This document shows positions 44,592-52,571 of a DNA stretch of 64,000 nucleotides, piece by piece (the stretch's first letter is position 1; each line of letters opens with the position of its first letter). The notes beneath the pieces were generated by a model. It worked only from the letters and a program-made list of their open reading frames with translations. It was not told where the DNA came from and did not search any database. Source of the stretch: Rossellomorea marisflavi. Its GTDB lineage: Bacteria > Bacillota > Bacilli > Bacillales > Bacillaceae_B. The stretch is from NCBI RefSeq assembly GCF_022170785.1, contig NZ_CP081870.1, forward strand, positions 1,414,001 through 1,478,000. Direction: 5' to 3'. The position numbers and the translations under genes are program-made.

Positions 44592-44885
44592 ATGGCAAAT
44601 GCATTGGTCAGTATTCAAATCATCCCGAAAACAAAGAATGGTGAAGATGTCATCCCTTATGTGGACGACGCGATCGCAGTCATAGAAGAATCAGGAGTGA
44701 ACTATGAAGTGAATCCTTTAGAAACGACAATGGAAGGTGAACTCAGCGAGTTGTTCAAGATCGTGGAGCGCATGAATGAGAAGATGATCACGAGGGGAAG
44801 CGTGAATGTCATCTCTCAGATCAAGGTTCTCTATCAGCCTCAAGGCATCGAGATGACGGATCTTACCGGTAAATACCGTTCATGA
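44592..44885 (+). CDS. Thiamine-binding protein (MTH1187/YkoF-like, single domain)
   Basis: 97 residues of the thiamine-binding DUF77/MTH1187 family (PF01910), a ferredoxin-like fold: ALVSIQIIPKTKNGEDVIPYVDDAIAVIEESGVNYEVNPLETTMEG, then VNVISQIKVLYQP. YkoF of B. subtilis carries two such domains and binds the HMP part of thiamine. Here it is a stand-alone domain in a thiamine-uptake operon and is probably a cytoplasmic carrier or sensor for the imported pyrimidine. It starts six bases after the thiY stop and overlaps thiX. Confidence 0.88.
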   Translation: MANALVSIQIIPKTKNGEDVIPYVDDAIAVIEESGVNYEVNPLETTMEGELSELFKIVERMNEKMITRGSVNVISQIKVLYQPQGIEMTDLTGKYRS

Positions 44886-45643
44886 TGAACGGAATAAGGA
44901 AGGGATGGCGGCCGGTTTCGGCCCTCATCCTTTTATTCATCTTCTGGCAGGTGGCGGTGACGGTGTTCACCATCCCCCAATGGTTGCTGCCATCCCCTAT
45001 GAAGGTTGTTTCCGAAGGCTTGGCCTCCTGGGACTCCTTCCGTATCCATCTTACTTCGACAGTCGGGCTCTCCGTTTCCGGGTTCTTGATCGGATGTGCG
45101 GCGGGTATCGCTGTGGCTGTCACACTGCATCTTCTTCCAGGGGTGAGGGAGGCAGTCTATCCGCTGATGATCTTATCGCAAAACGTCCCCATCATCGTCC
45201 TTGCACCTCTACTGGTCATATGGTTCGGTTTTGGCCTGCTGCCTAAATTCCTGGTAATCACGCTTGTGTGCTTCTTTCCGATAGCGGTTTCCACCATGGA
45301 CGGGTTCAGACAGACGCGACGCCAATATATTCACTATATGAAAATGGCGGGTGCCGCCAAGGGGCAGATCTTCAGGAAGGTGGAATGGCCACATGCCCTT
45401 CCATCCATCTTTTCAGGTCTGAAGATTGCGGCTACATACAGCGTCATGGGAGCCGTTATTTCTGAGTGGCTTGGTTCTCAGAAAGGAATTGGCGTCTATA
45501 TGACGCTTGCTTCCTCGGCATTCAGGACCGATCGTGTATTCGTGGCGATCTTCGCCATCATGATCTTGAGCTTGTTGTTTTTCAGCATCATCGTCCTGCT
45601 GGAACAATGGTGTGTGAAAGGGAAGAAGGAGGAATTGAAATGA
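44882..45643 (+). CDS. thiX: Thiamine-precursor ABC transporter, permease
   Basis: 253 residues with six membrane helices, BPD_transp_1 family. The coupling EAA loop reads YIHYMKMAGAAKGQIFRKVEWPHALPSIFSGLKIA (about residues 149-183). Together with ThiY and the downstream ATPase it forms the uptake system for thiamine pyrimidine precursors. It overlaps both neighbours by 4 bases (ATGA), showing tight translational coupling. Confidence 0.9.
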   Translation: MMNGIRKGWRPVSALILLFIFWQVAVTVFTIPQWLLPSPMKVVSEGLASWDSFRIHLTSTVGLSVSGFLIGCAAGIAVAVTLHLLPGVREAVYPLMILSQNVPIIVLAPLLVIWFGFGLLPKFLVITLVCFFPIAVSTMDGFRQTRRQYIHYMKMAGAAKGQIFRKVEWPHALPSIFSGLKIAATYSVMGAVISEWLGSQKGIGVYMTLASSAFRTDRVFVAIFAIMILSLLFFSIIVLLEQWCVKGKKEELK

Positions 45644-46386
45644 GCGAGCTTCACATCACGTCATTATCGAAACACTTCGATCACCAACCTGTCCTACAAA
45701 ATTTATCCCTTCAGGTTGAAGAAGGGGAGTTCGTCTCTATCCTTGGCCCTTCAGGAAGCGGAAAAACTACGCTCTTCCATTTGATCGGTGGGATGATGGA
45801 GCCGGAAGAAGGCTCCATTGTTCTCAACGGGGAGAAGATCAACGGTAAGAGTGGCTTCATCAGCTATATGCCGCAGGATCACGCGTTATTACCTTGGAGA
45901 ACGGTTCTCGGAAATGTGATCCTGGGTCAAGAGATTCATGGGAGGAAGGACGAGGCACGGGCAAAAGAGTGGATCGCGCGCGCCGGCCTCTCGGGTTATG
46001 AGGCGGCGTATCCCGATGAACTATCCGGTGGGATGAAGCAAAGGGTCGCGTTCATCCGGGCCCTGATGAGTCCACAATCCCTGCTGTGCCTTGATGAGCC
46101 GTTCTCCAGTCTGGATGAGTTCACAAGGCTTGATATGCAAAAATGGCTCTTGGATATCTGGGATGAGGATAAAAGATCAGTTCTCTTCATCACCCATAAC
46201 ATTGACGAAGCCCTTTTCCTATCAGACCGGATTATTGTTTTATCAGGTAAACCGTCAAGCGTACAGAAGGAATTCCGGGTACCCTATCTACGCCCAAGGG
46301 ATGAACAAATTATTTTAAGCGCGGAATTCCTCGAGTACAAAAAAGAAATCTTCCGGGAGTTGACGAAGTATGTTCAACATGATTGA
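45640..46386 (+). CDS. thiZ: Thiamine-precursor ABC transporter, ATPase
   Basis: 248 residues, nitrate/taurine/ThiZ-type ABC ATPase. Walker A is GPSGSGKTT (about residue 35), the Q-loop YMPQDHALLPWRTVLGNVILG, the signature LSGGMKQRVAFIRAL (about residue 128), Walker B LLCLDEPFSSLD and the switch His in FITHNIDEALFLSDR. ATG 45640 overlaps the thiX stop. Its 3' end overlaps the TatD-like gene by 17 bases. Confidence 0.92.
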   Translation: MSELHITSLSKHFDHQPVLQNLSLQVEEGEFVSILGPSGSGKTTLFHLIGGMMEPEEGSIVLNGEKINGKSGFISYMPQDHALLPWRTVLGNVILGQEIHGRKDEARAKEWIARAGLSGYEAAYPDELSGGMKQRVAFIRALMSPQSLLCLDEPFSSLDEFTRLDMQKWLLDIWDEDKRSVLFITHNIDEALFLSDRIIVLSGKPSSVQKEFRVPYLRPRDEQIILSAEFLEYKKEIFRELTKYVQHD

Positions 46387-47149
46387 TGCACACATCCACT
46401 GGGATGCATATTCTCCCGGGCAACGCACGGGAATCCTTGATTCTCTCGATACACATGGGATTAGAGGGATGATTGCCGTGTCGATGAACTTGAAGTCGAG
46501 CCGTGAGACACTGGAACTCTCCGTGATGGACAGCCGGGTGAAAGCGGCAGCCGGGTTTCATCCGGAACAGGAACTGCCTTCCGAGGAAGAAATGGATGAA
46601 TTATTCACCTTCCTCGATCAGCATGCCAGCTCACTGGTGGCCGTGGGGGAGGTGGGCCTTCCTTATTACAGGATGCAGGATGACGCCAATCTTGAGCTCA
46701 AACCTTATGAAGAATTACTGGAGAGGTTCATTGTGAAAGCGAAGTCCCTTAAAAAACCCATTGTGCTCCACTGCATCTACGAGCATGCCGGTATTGCTTG
46801 CGATCTGTTGGAACATCATTCTGTCGAGAAGGCGCACTTCCACTGGTTCAAAGGGGACGAAGCAATCCTTGAGAGGGTGCTGTCCAATGGATATAAAGTA
46901 TCGGTAACACCGGATGTGATGTATGAAGATGAAATACAAAAGATCGTGCAAAAAGCTCCGCTTGATGCCATCATGGTGGAAACCGACGGTCCCTGGCCGT
47001 TTGAAGGGCCATTTAAAGGGCAGATGACCCACCCCGGTATGATGGGTCGAACCATCAAGTGCATCGCTTCAATCAAAAATATGGACGAAAGCGAAGCTGC
47101 CGAGAAGATTTTCACCCAAACAAAACGATTTTACGGGCTCTCCATTTGA
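46370..47149 (+). CDS. TatD-family metal-dependent hydrolase in thiamine operon
   Basis: 259 residues, amidohydrolase-like barrel of the TatD family. Metal ligands are visible: DAHIHWD (His 8 and His 10), Glu in AVGEVGLPYYR (near 94; canonical TatD has GLDYY), His in VLHCIYEHA (near 125), His in KAHFHWFKG and Asp in MVETDGPWPFEG (near 206). TatD proteins are usually 3'-exonucleases, but this divergent member is the last gene of a TPP-riboswitch operon and overlaps thiZ, so a role in processing an imported thiamine-breakdown product (hydrolysis of an amide or formyl group) is a reasonable inference. ATG 46379 is an alternative start. Confidence 0.85.
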   Translation: MFNMIDAHIHWDAYSPGQRTGILDSLDTHGIRGMIAVSMNLKSSRETLELSVMDSRVKAAAGFHPEQELPSEEEMDELFTFLDQHASSLVAVGEVGLPYYRMQDDANLELKPYEELLERFIVKAKSLKKPIVLHCIYEHAGIACDLLEHHSVEKAHFHWFKGDEAILERVLSNGYKVSVTPDVMYEDEIQKIVQKAPLDAIMVETDGPWPFEGPFKGQMTHPGMMGRTIKCIASIKNMDESEAAEKIFTQTKRFYGLSI

Positions 47150-47164
47150 ATGGAGAGCTTTTTT
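47137..47164 (+). terminator. Intrinsic terminator of the thi operon
   Basis: GCTCTCCAT-TTGA-ATGGAGAGC followed by TTTTTT; the stop codon lies in the loop. Confidence 0.92.
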
Positions 47165-47244
47165 GGCATAAGCAGGTATTACCAACATATTTGATCCCGG
47201 GTAGGAAAAAATGAAAAGGAATACAAAGGAAATGGGTGAACCCT

Positions 47245-47490
47245 ATGGAAATCAACAATCAGGATTCCGTCTATCAGGCGGGGGATGTTGTCTATGTGAT
47301 CTACCGCAATCCCCATACTCAAAGCGTGGCCAATGTCCAGGCTGCAGCAGTGGTGAATGATCCGGACCATCCCGAAGAACTTGCACTGTTCATGTACGAA
47401 ACTTATTATCCTTTGACGAATGAAGTTGCAGTTTACGCATCGGAAGCAGATGCTGAAGCGGCCTACACACAATCATTCGGTCAGATGTAG
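47245..47490 (+). CDS. splA: SplA, regulator of spore photoproduct lyase
   Basis: 81 residues, SplA family (TRAP-like RNA-binding fold): YQAGDVVYVIYRNPHTQSVANVQAAAVV and ELALFMYETYYPLTNEVAVY. In B. subtilis splA precedes splB and limits its expression. ATG 47245 is preferred; the GTG at 47236 is part of GGGTG, its likely ribosome site. It forms an operon with splB, 9 bases apart. The forespore sigma-G promoter expected here was not convincingly identified. Confidence 0.9.
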   Translation: MEINNQDSVYQAGDVVYVIYRNPHTQSVANVQAAAVVNDPDHPEELALFMYETYYPLTNEVAVYASEADAEAAYTQSFGQM

Positions 47491-47499
47491 GAGGACAAG

Positions 47500-48528
47500 A
47501 TGCTGAAACCATTCATGCCCCAGCTGGTCTACTTTGAACCGGGCGCTCTAGAGTACCCCCTCGGGAAACAGCTTAAAGAGAAATTTGAGAAATTGAACGT
47601 GGAAATCCGCTACACCACTTCCCACAACCAAGTGCGGAATTTGCCGGGGGATAACCACTTCCAAAAATACAGGATTGCAAAATCCACCTTGGTAGTCGGG
47701 GTAAGGAAGACCCTGAAGTTCGACACCTCGAAACCTTCCGCAGAATATGCGATCCCATTTGCCACAGGGTGTATGGGGCACTGCCATTATTGCTATCTTC
47801 AAACGACGATGGGGAGCAAACCATATATCAGGACCTATGTGAATGTGGATGAGATCTTTGACGCGGCTGATCAATATATCAAGGAGCGCACGCCTGAATT
47901 CACCCGGTTCGAGGCGGCCTGTACGTCGGATATTGTGGGGATTGACCATATTACGCATACATTGAAACGCGCAATCGAGCACTTCGGAAAATCAGACCAT
48001 GGCAAGCTGAGATTCGTGACGAAATTCCACCATGTCGATCATCTTCTGGATGCGAACCATAATGGGAAGACACGCTTCAGATTCAGCATCAACGCTGATT
48101 ATGTGATCAAGAATTTTGAACCCGGGACATCGCGATTGGATCAACGGATCGAGGCTGCAGCGAAAGTGGCAGAAGCAGGGTACCCGCTTGGCTTCATTGT
48201 AGCACCCATCTATCTTCACGAAGGATGGGAAGAAGGGTACAAAACCATGTTTGAACATCTGGAAGCCACTTTGCCTTCATCGGCCAAAAAAGATCTCACG
48301 TTTGAGTTCATCCAGCATCGATTTACAAAGCCGGCCAAACGGGTGATCGAGAAAAACTACCCGATGACGAAACTTGAACTCAATGAAGAAGAACGTCGGT
48401 ATAAGTGGGGGAAATATGGCATAGGAAAGTATATTTATCAGAAAGACGAAGAACAGGATATCAAAGATCATCTATACGGTTATATGGAAAAGGCTTTTCC
48501 TCAAGCAAAACTGGAATACTTCACATAA
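47500..48528 (+). CDS. splB: Spore photoproduct lyase
   Basis: 342 residues, the usual length. This radical-SAM enzyme repairs the thymine dimer (spore photoproduct) formed by UV in dormant spores. The [4Fe-4S] cysteines are in CMGHCHYC (Cys 91, 95, 98), and the catalytic H-donor Cys is in FEAACTSDIVG (Cys 141); all four match the B. subtilis numbering. The C-terminus contains HRFTKPAKRVIEKNYP and YKWGKYGIGKYIY. AGGAGG precedes the ATG. Confidence 0.96.
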   Translation: MLKPFMPQLVYFEPGALEYPLGKQLKEKFEKLNVEIRYTTSHNQVRNLPGDNHFQKYRIAKSTLVVGVRKTLKFDTSKPSAEYAIPFATGCMGHCHYCYLQTTMGSKPYIRTYVNVDEIFDAADQYIKERTPEFTRFEAACTSDIVGIDHITHTLKRAIEHFGKSDHGKLRFVTKFHHVDHLLDANHNGKTRFRFSINADYVIKNFEPGTSRLDQRIEAAAKVAEAGYPLGFIVAPIYLHEGWEEGYKTMFEHLEATLPSSAKKDLTFEFIQHRFTKPAKRVIEKNYPMTKLELNEEERRYKWGKYGIGKYIYQKDEEQDIKDHLYGYMEKAFPQAKLEYFT

Positions 48529-48560
48529 AAAAATGACTGCCATGATGATCATGGCAGTCA
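48525..48560 (-). terminator. Intrinsic terminator of the ArsC-like gene
   Basis: TGACTGCCATGATGATCATGGCAGTCA forms a 12-bp hairpin, followed on the minus strand by TTTTTTTA. It overlaps the stop codon of the leftward gene and is just downstream of splB. Confidence 0.85.
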
Positions 48561-48995
48561 ATTCATTCCGATGGAAGGGAGAAGGGATTCAAGATCCCTG
48601 ACCTTCATGGCGATCTCGTCACAAATCTCTTGGAAAAAAACCCACTCTTCCAAATCGGAGGTGGAACGTTTCTCCGGGTTGGGGAGATTCCAGTGGATGA
48701 CTTTTTTCTCCCATTCTTCCGGGAACTTGATGGCATCGTCCATTTCTTCATCATAAATCGTGATGATGAGGGAGGCACCGGCGAGTTCGTCAATCTGAAT
48801 GGGGTCCCTTTTAAGGGTGTCTATATCAATGTTATATTCCTTCATGGCAAGGGTACTAAAGCTTTTTTTGTGGTGTTTTCTCATTAATCCAGCACTTTTA
48901 AAGGCCCAGCCGGACATGTCAAGCCTTCCAGCCCAACCTTCAGCGATGGAACTTCGATCCTGGCCAGGTGAAAGAAAGTAAACGGTATTTTTCAT
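48558..48995 (-). CDS. ArsC/LMW phosphatase homologue lacking catalytic cysteines
   Basis: 145 residues, low-molecular-weight phosphatase fold. The N-terminal strand and loop VYFLSPGQDRSSIAEGWAGRL aligns with VYFLCTGNSCRSQMAEGWA of thioredoxin-type arsenate reductases, but the nucleophile Cys is Ser, the second loop Cys is Asp, and the Cys pair of the redox relay is absent (IITIYDEEMDD). The general-acid Asp also appears as Asn (HWNLPNPEKRS). LEEWVFFQEICDEI matches the ArsC C-terminus. It is therefore likely a non-catalytic or repurposed homologue. Start ATG 48995 has AAAGGAA upstream. The frame is intact, not a pseudogene by visible damage. Confidence 0.8.
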   Translation of the reverse strand: MKNTVYFLSPGQDRSSIAEGWAGRLDMSGWAFKSAGLMRKHHKKSFSTLAMKEYNIDIDTLKRDPIQIDELAGASLIITIYDEEMDDAIKFPEEWEKKVIHWNLPNPEKRSTSDLEEWVFFQEICDEIAMKVRDLESLLPSIGMN

Positions 48996-49267
48996 TCTAA
49001 TGTTCCTTTCTCGAATCATCATGCTGTTACTTATTATCTACCCCGATATGCTCGTTTTAATCATGATATGTATTAGTATTTATTGTGAATTCGTTTCAGC
49101 AACCACTTCTGGACCGGTTTCATACCGGTCTTCTCCTGATTCTAGTAAATTAGTAGAGTTTCTTCCATTGAGTAAGAAAATCCTAGATTAAAAAAACGGT
49201 TTCATATAAAATTGTATAGGGTAAAGATTACGAATTATCTTTATATATTTTTTTAGGGAGGTACCAT

Positions 49268-50521
49268 ATGAAACTGAACCTGACAACAAAGATTATCTTG
49301 GCCCTGATTTTGGGTGCCATAGTAGGGTTGCTGCTCAATTTATTTGCTAAGGACTGGTTCGACGTCCTTGACCCATATCTATTGACTCCACTGGGACAAA
49401 TCTTCCTAAACTTAATCAGCATGCTTGTCGTACCCATCGTATTCCTCTCCATCGTCCTTGGGACAGCCGGATTGGGAGATCCGAAGAAGCTTGGGAGGAT
49501 CGGAGTCAAGACTGTATCATTCTTTTTGATCACTACATGCATTGCTATCGTGATCGGTCTTCTAATGGCCTATGCGATAGACCCGGGAATGGTCGAGGGT
49601 ATCGATAAATCACAGGCAGAGGGGTATAAGACAGAAGAGGCTCCACCTGTAGGCGAGACTCTATTGAATATTATTCCGAAGAACCCGATTGCCTCCATGA
49701 GCGAAGGGAATATGCTGCAGATCATCGCATTCGCCATCTTCGTCGGTCTCGGCCTGACCGCTCTTGGTGATAAGACAAAGGGAATCTTGAAGCTGTTTGA
49801 ACAAGGGAATGACCTGATGATGTATCTCGTGGGGATTGTCATGAAGTTTGCCCCGTATGGAACATTCGGCTTGCTCGCTTCCGCTATCGGAAGCCAAGGG
49901 TTGAGCGCACTGAAAGCAATGTGGTTGTATTTCTTGGTCGTCCTTCTCGCTCTCATCGTACACGGAGTGGTGACCTATGGTTCAGCCGTAGGCTTCCTCG
50001 CGAAGAAGAATCCCCTGTGGTTCTTCAAGAACTTCAGCCCTGCGATGAGTGTGGCTTTCGGAACATCCAGCAGTAACGCCACGCTGCCTGTTTCCATGGA
50101 AGTAGCTCAAGAGAAGCTGAAGGTATCCAAAACGGTCAGTTCTTTTGTACAGCCATTAGGTGCCACGATTAATATGGACGGGACCGCCATCATGCAAGGG
50201 GTGGCGACAGTGTTCATCGCACAGGTTTATGGAATTGATCTTTCCATGGAGCAGTTGATTACCGTTGTCCTCACCGCCGTTCTTGCGAGTATCGGTACGG
50301 CAGGGGTTCCTGGCGTCGGGCTCATCATGCTTGCCATGGTGTTGAACAGTGTCAGCCTTCCTGTAGAAGGAATTGGCTTGATTCTTGGGATTGACCGACT
50401 CCTTGACATGGCGAGGACGGCAATCAACATTTCTGGTGATGCTGCATGTGCCTTATACGTTTCAGAGTCTGAGAAGAAGCGCACCATCAAAGAACAGCGA
50501 GGCGAATCTGCCAGATCATAA
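49268..50521 (+). CDS. Dicarboxylate/glutamate:cation symporter (DAACS family)
   Basis: 417 residues with eight helices and two hairpin loops. Signature segments are LVVPIVFLSIVLGTAGLGD (about residues 54-72), the Ser-rich hairpin GTSSSNATLPVSMEVAQ (about 264-280), NMDGTAIMQGVATVFIAQ (about 301-318), GTAGVPGVGLIML and DRLLDMARTAINISGDA. It imports glutamate, aspartate or C4-dicarboxylates with Na+ or H+; the exact substrate is unknown. GGGAGG precedes the ATG. It is single-gene, with a terminator. Confidence 0.9.
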   Translation: MKLNLTTKIILALILGAIVGLLLNLFAKDWFDVLDPYLLTPLGQIFLNLISMLVVPIVFLSIVLGTAGLGDPKKLGRIGVKTVSFFLITTCIAIVIGLLMAYAIDPGMVEGIDKSQAEGYKTEEAPPVGETLLNIIPKNPIASMSEGNMLQIIAFAIFVGLGLTALGDKTKGILKLFEQGNDLMMYLVGIVMKFAPYGTFGLLASAIGSQGLSALKAMWLYFLVVLLALIVHGVVTYGSAVGFLAKKNPLWFFKNFSPAMSVAFGTSSSNATLPVSMEVAQEKLKVSKTVSSFVQPLGATINMDGTAIMQGVATVFIAQVYGIDLSMEQLITVVLTAVLASIGTAGVPGVGLIMLAMVLNSVSLPVEGIGLILGIDRLLDMARTAINISGDAACALYVSESEKKRTIKEQRGESARS

Positions 50522-50534
50522 TAGGTACCAAACT

Positions 50535-50566
50535 GAAAAATCCGGACCATGTCCGGATTTTTTGTT
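50535..50566 (+). terminator. Intrinsic terminator after DAACS symporter
   Basis: AAAAATCCGGAC-CAT-GTCCGGATTTTTT. Confidence 0.9.
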
Positions 50567-50831
50567 TTTTTAAGAAAATACAGAAAATGTGTTTAACACT
50601 GGTTGAAAGAGGTTAAGAAAAAAGTACTATGACCAAGGGAGCCAGTCATGTTCTTATTTGTCTAATACTCTTCGGGAATCATCCTTCTATCCCCCCTCAT
50701 TTTGTCATGATTTTAAATAAATTTAAATAATTCGACATGAATATTTATCGGATAATCAAAAAAAACCCTTTCGTTTTACGCGTTTTTTGCGCATAATTAT
50801 ACAAAAAATGAATTACGTACGCCCTGTGAAA

Positions 50832-50860
50832 TTTTCATTATTCCAGAAATGTGTTAAGAT
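50832..50860 (+). promoter_or_regulatory. Likely promoter of the putP operon
   Basis: TTTTCA and TAAGAT at 17-base spacing with a TG extension (TGTTAAGAT), 89 bases before the small accessory gene. The gap 50567-50949 otherwise holds AT-rich DNA and a GC-rich dyad (TACGCG...TTGCGCA) near 50777, no gene. Confidence 0.45.
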
Positions 50861-50949
50861 TTATCTTGTGTCTTCGGGAGAGGAGATTATTGCAGAGGAG
50901 ATTTATGATTGCATACGTGATTCAAAATATTGAATAAGGAGGAAGCGTG

Positions 50950-51057
50950 ATGGCAGACAGCTTAACAATGGCAACCTGGCTTTGGCTTTTGATACCGATG
51001 CCTCTATTGATTATTTTTTCAATTATCACTTTATTAACCGAAAAGACAAAGGAGTAG
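50950..51057 (+). CDS. Small single-pass membrane protein linked to sodium symporter
   Basis: 35 residues, MADSLTMATWLWLLIPMP followed by a hydrophobic stretch LLIIFSIITLL and a charged tail TEKTKE: one membrane helix. It has a strong ribosome site (AAGGAGG, 8 bases before the ATG) and ends three bases before the putP ATG, so it is translated with the symporter. Such short ORFs are a recurrent partner of SSS-family symporters and have been called symporter small accessory protein. Its function is unknown; stabilising the transporter is an inference. Confidence 0.75.
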   Translation: MADSLTMATWLWLLIPMPLLIIFSIITLLTEKTKE

Positions 51058-51060
51058 ATT

Positions 51061-52530
51061 ATGGACATTAATATCGAAACATTGACAGCGATCATCATTT
51101 ACCTTGTAGGGATGCTGATCATCGGGTATTTAGCAGCAAAATTAACTAGTGATCTATCAGATTATGTTTTAGGTGGAAGACGCTTGACCGCAGGAGTGGC
51201 AGCACTCAGCGCAGGTTCATCCGATATGAGTGGATGGCTCATGCTCGGGTTGCCTGGAGCGGTTTATGCTTCCGGGATGGGCTCGATCTGGCTGGCAATT
51301 GGGCTAGCCGTTGGTGCATATCTCAACTGGCAGTTCGTGGCAAAACCATTCAGGGTCTACACGGAGGTAGCGAACGATTCCATCACGGTCCCGGATTACT
51401 TCGAAAATCGTTTCCGCGATCACAGCAAAGTACTTCGAGTTTTTTCTGCAATAATCATCCTCATTTTCTTCACATTCTACACATCTTCAAGTCTGGTAGG
51501 TGGAGCCATCCTCCTAGAGCAATCTTTCGGGATGAACTACCAGCTGGCACTATGGGTCGGGGCGGGTGTCATCCTCTCCTACACATTCTTTGGTGGATTC
51601 CTGGCGGCAAGCTGGACGGATTTCATTCAAGGTATCCTGATGTTCCTTGCTCTCATCATCATTCCGGTCGTAGCCATTAACGAACTTGGTGGCTGGAGTG
51701 AAACAGTCAGCAGGGTTGGAAGCATCGATCCATCCCATCTCAACGTCTATACGGGAGCAACCTTTGCATCCGTCGTATCGCTCCTTGCGTGGGGGCTCGG
51801 GTATTTCGGTCAGCCTCATATCATCGTTCGATTCATGGGGATCAAATCGACTAGGGAGATACCTAAGGCAAGATTGATCGGGATGACGTGGATGGTTGTT
51901 TCCCTCTTCGGGGCCATCTTTATTGGATTCACTGGTTTTGCATACTTTGCAGATAATCCACTGAGTAATCCGGAAACTGTGTTCATCTCATTTTCACAAA
52001 TCTTATTCAACCCTTGGGTTGCCGGTTTCTTACTTGCGGCGATTCTCTCAGCAATCATGAGTACAGTGGATTCTCAGCTGCTCGTATCTTCAAGTGCGCT
52101 TGCACAGGATTTTTATAAAGCCATTTTTAGGAAAGAAGCAAGCAAGAAAGAAGAGATGCTTGTTGGAAGAATTTCGGTCTTGGTCATTGCCGTTATTGCG
52201 ATTTTCCTAGGGTATAATCCGAATAGTTCTGTTTTGCAGCTCGTCAGCTATGCATGGGCAGGATTCGGGGCTGCATTCGGTCCTCTGATCATCTTCAGTC
52301 TTTTCTGGAAGCGAATGACGCGTAATGGCGCCCTTGCAGGAATGCTAGTCGGTGCTGTAACGGTCATCCTTTGGGCCATCCCCGAAGATGGCTTCCTAGG
52401 AATCTATGAGCTTCTCCCAGGTTTCATTTTCTCCTCATTGGCGATTATCATCGTCAGCTTGACAGGAAAGGGACCGGACAAAGAAGTCGTAGAAGAATTC
52501 GAATTAGTACAGACAAAATTGAAGCAATAG
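51061..52530 (+). CDS. putP: Sodium/proline symporter (SSS family)
   Basis: 489 residues with about 13 membrane helices. SDYVLGGRRLTAGVAALSAGSSDMSGWLMLGLPGAVY (about residues 32-68) contains the Na+/proline-binding helix 2, and FLLAAILSAIMSTVDSQLLVSSSALAQDFYK (about 326-356) is the PutP-type helix 8 with the Na2-site SxxxS. It imports proline with Na+; whether as nutrient (PutP) or osmoprotectant (OpuE) cannot be told. No putA/putB catabolic genes are adjacent, which slightly favours an OpuE-like role. Ribosome site AAAGGAG. Confidence 0.9.
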   Translation: MDINIETLTAIIIYLVGMLIIGYLAAKLTSDLSDYVLGGRRLTAGVAALSAGSSDMSGWLMLGLPGAVYASGMGSIWLAIGLAVGAYLNWQFVAKPFRVYTEVANDSITVPDYFENRFRDHSKVLRVFSAIIILIFFTFYTSSSLVGGAILLEQSFGMNYQLALWVGAGVILSYTFFGGFLAASWTDFIQGILMFLALIIIPVVAINELGGWSETVSRVGSIDPSHLNVYTGATFASVVSLLAWGLGYFGQPHIIVRFMGIKSTREIPKARLIGMTWMVVSLFGAIFIGFTGFAYFADNPLSNPETVFISFSQILFNPWVAGFLLAAILSAIMSTVDSQLLVSSSALAQDFYKAIFRKEASKKEEMLVGRISVLVIAVIAIFLGYNPNSSVLQLVSYAWAGFGAAFGPLIIFSLFWKRMTRNGALAGMLVGAVTVILWAIPEDGFLGIYELLPGFIFSSLAIIIVSLTGKGPDKEVVEEFELVQTKLKQ

Positions 52531-52537
52531 AATCAAA

Positions 52538-52571
52538 CAAAGGAGACCTGTCACCTGACAGGTCTCCTTTG
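52538..52571. terminator. Bidirectional intrinsic terminator
   Basis: 16-bp arms CAAAGGAGACCTGTCA and TGACAGGTCTCCTTTG with a CC loop, between convergent genes. Confidence 0.88.

Noticed and set aside
47165-47244. Sigma-G promoter for splAB (GCATAA ... CATATTT)
   Set aside because: The spacing between the two boxes is about three bases too short for the sigma-G consensus.
48558-48995. ArsC-like gene as a pseudogene
   Set aside because: The frame is intact, the start has a ribosome site and a proper terminator follows; residue loss rather than gene decay is the simpler reading.
50591-50616. Sigma-B-like promoter, GTTTAA-N14-GGTTAA
   Set aside because: The -10 differs from GGGTAT at two positions and it lies ~335 bases before the first ORF; kept only as a thought because OpuE-type proline transporters are sigma-B controlled in B. 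subtilis.
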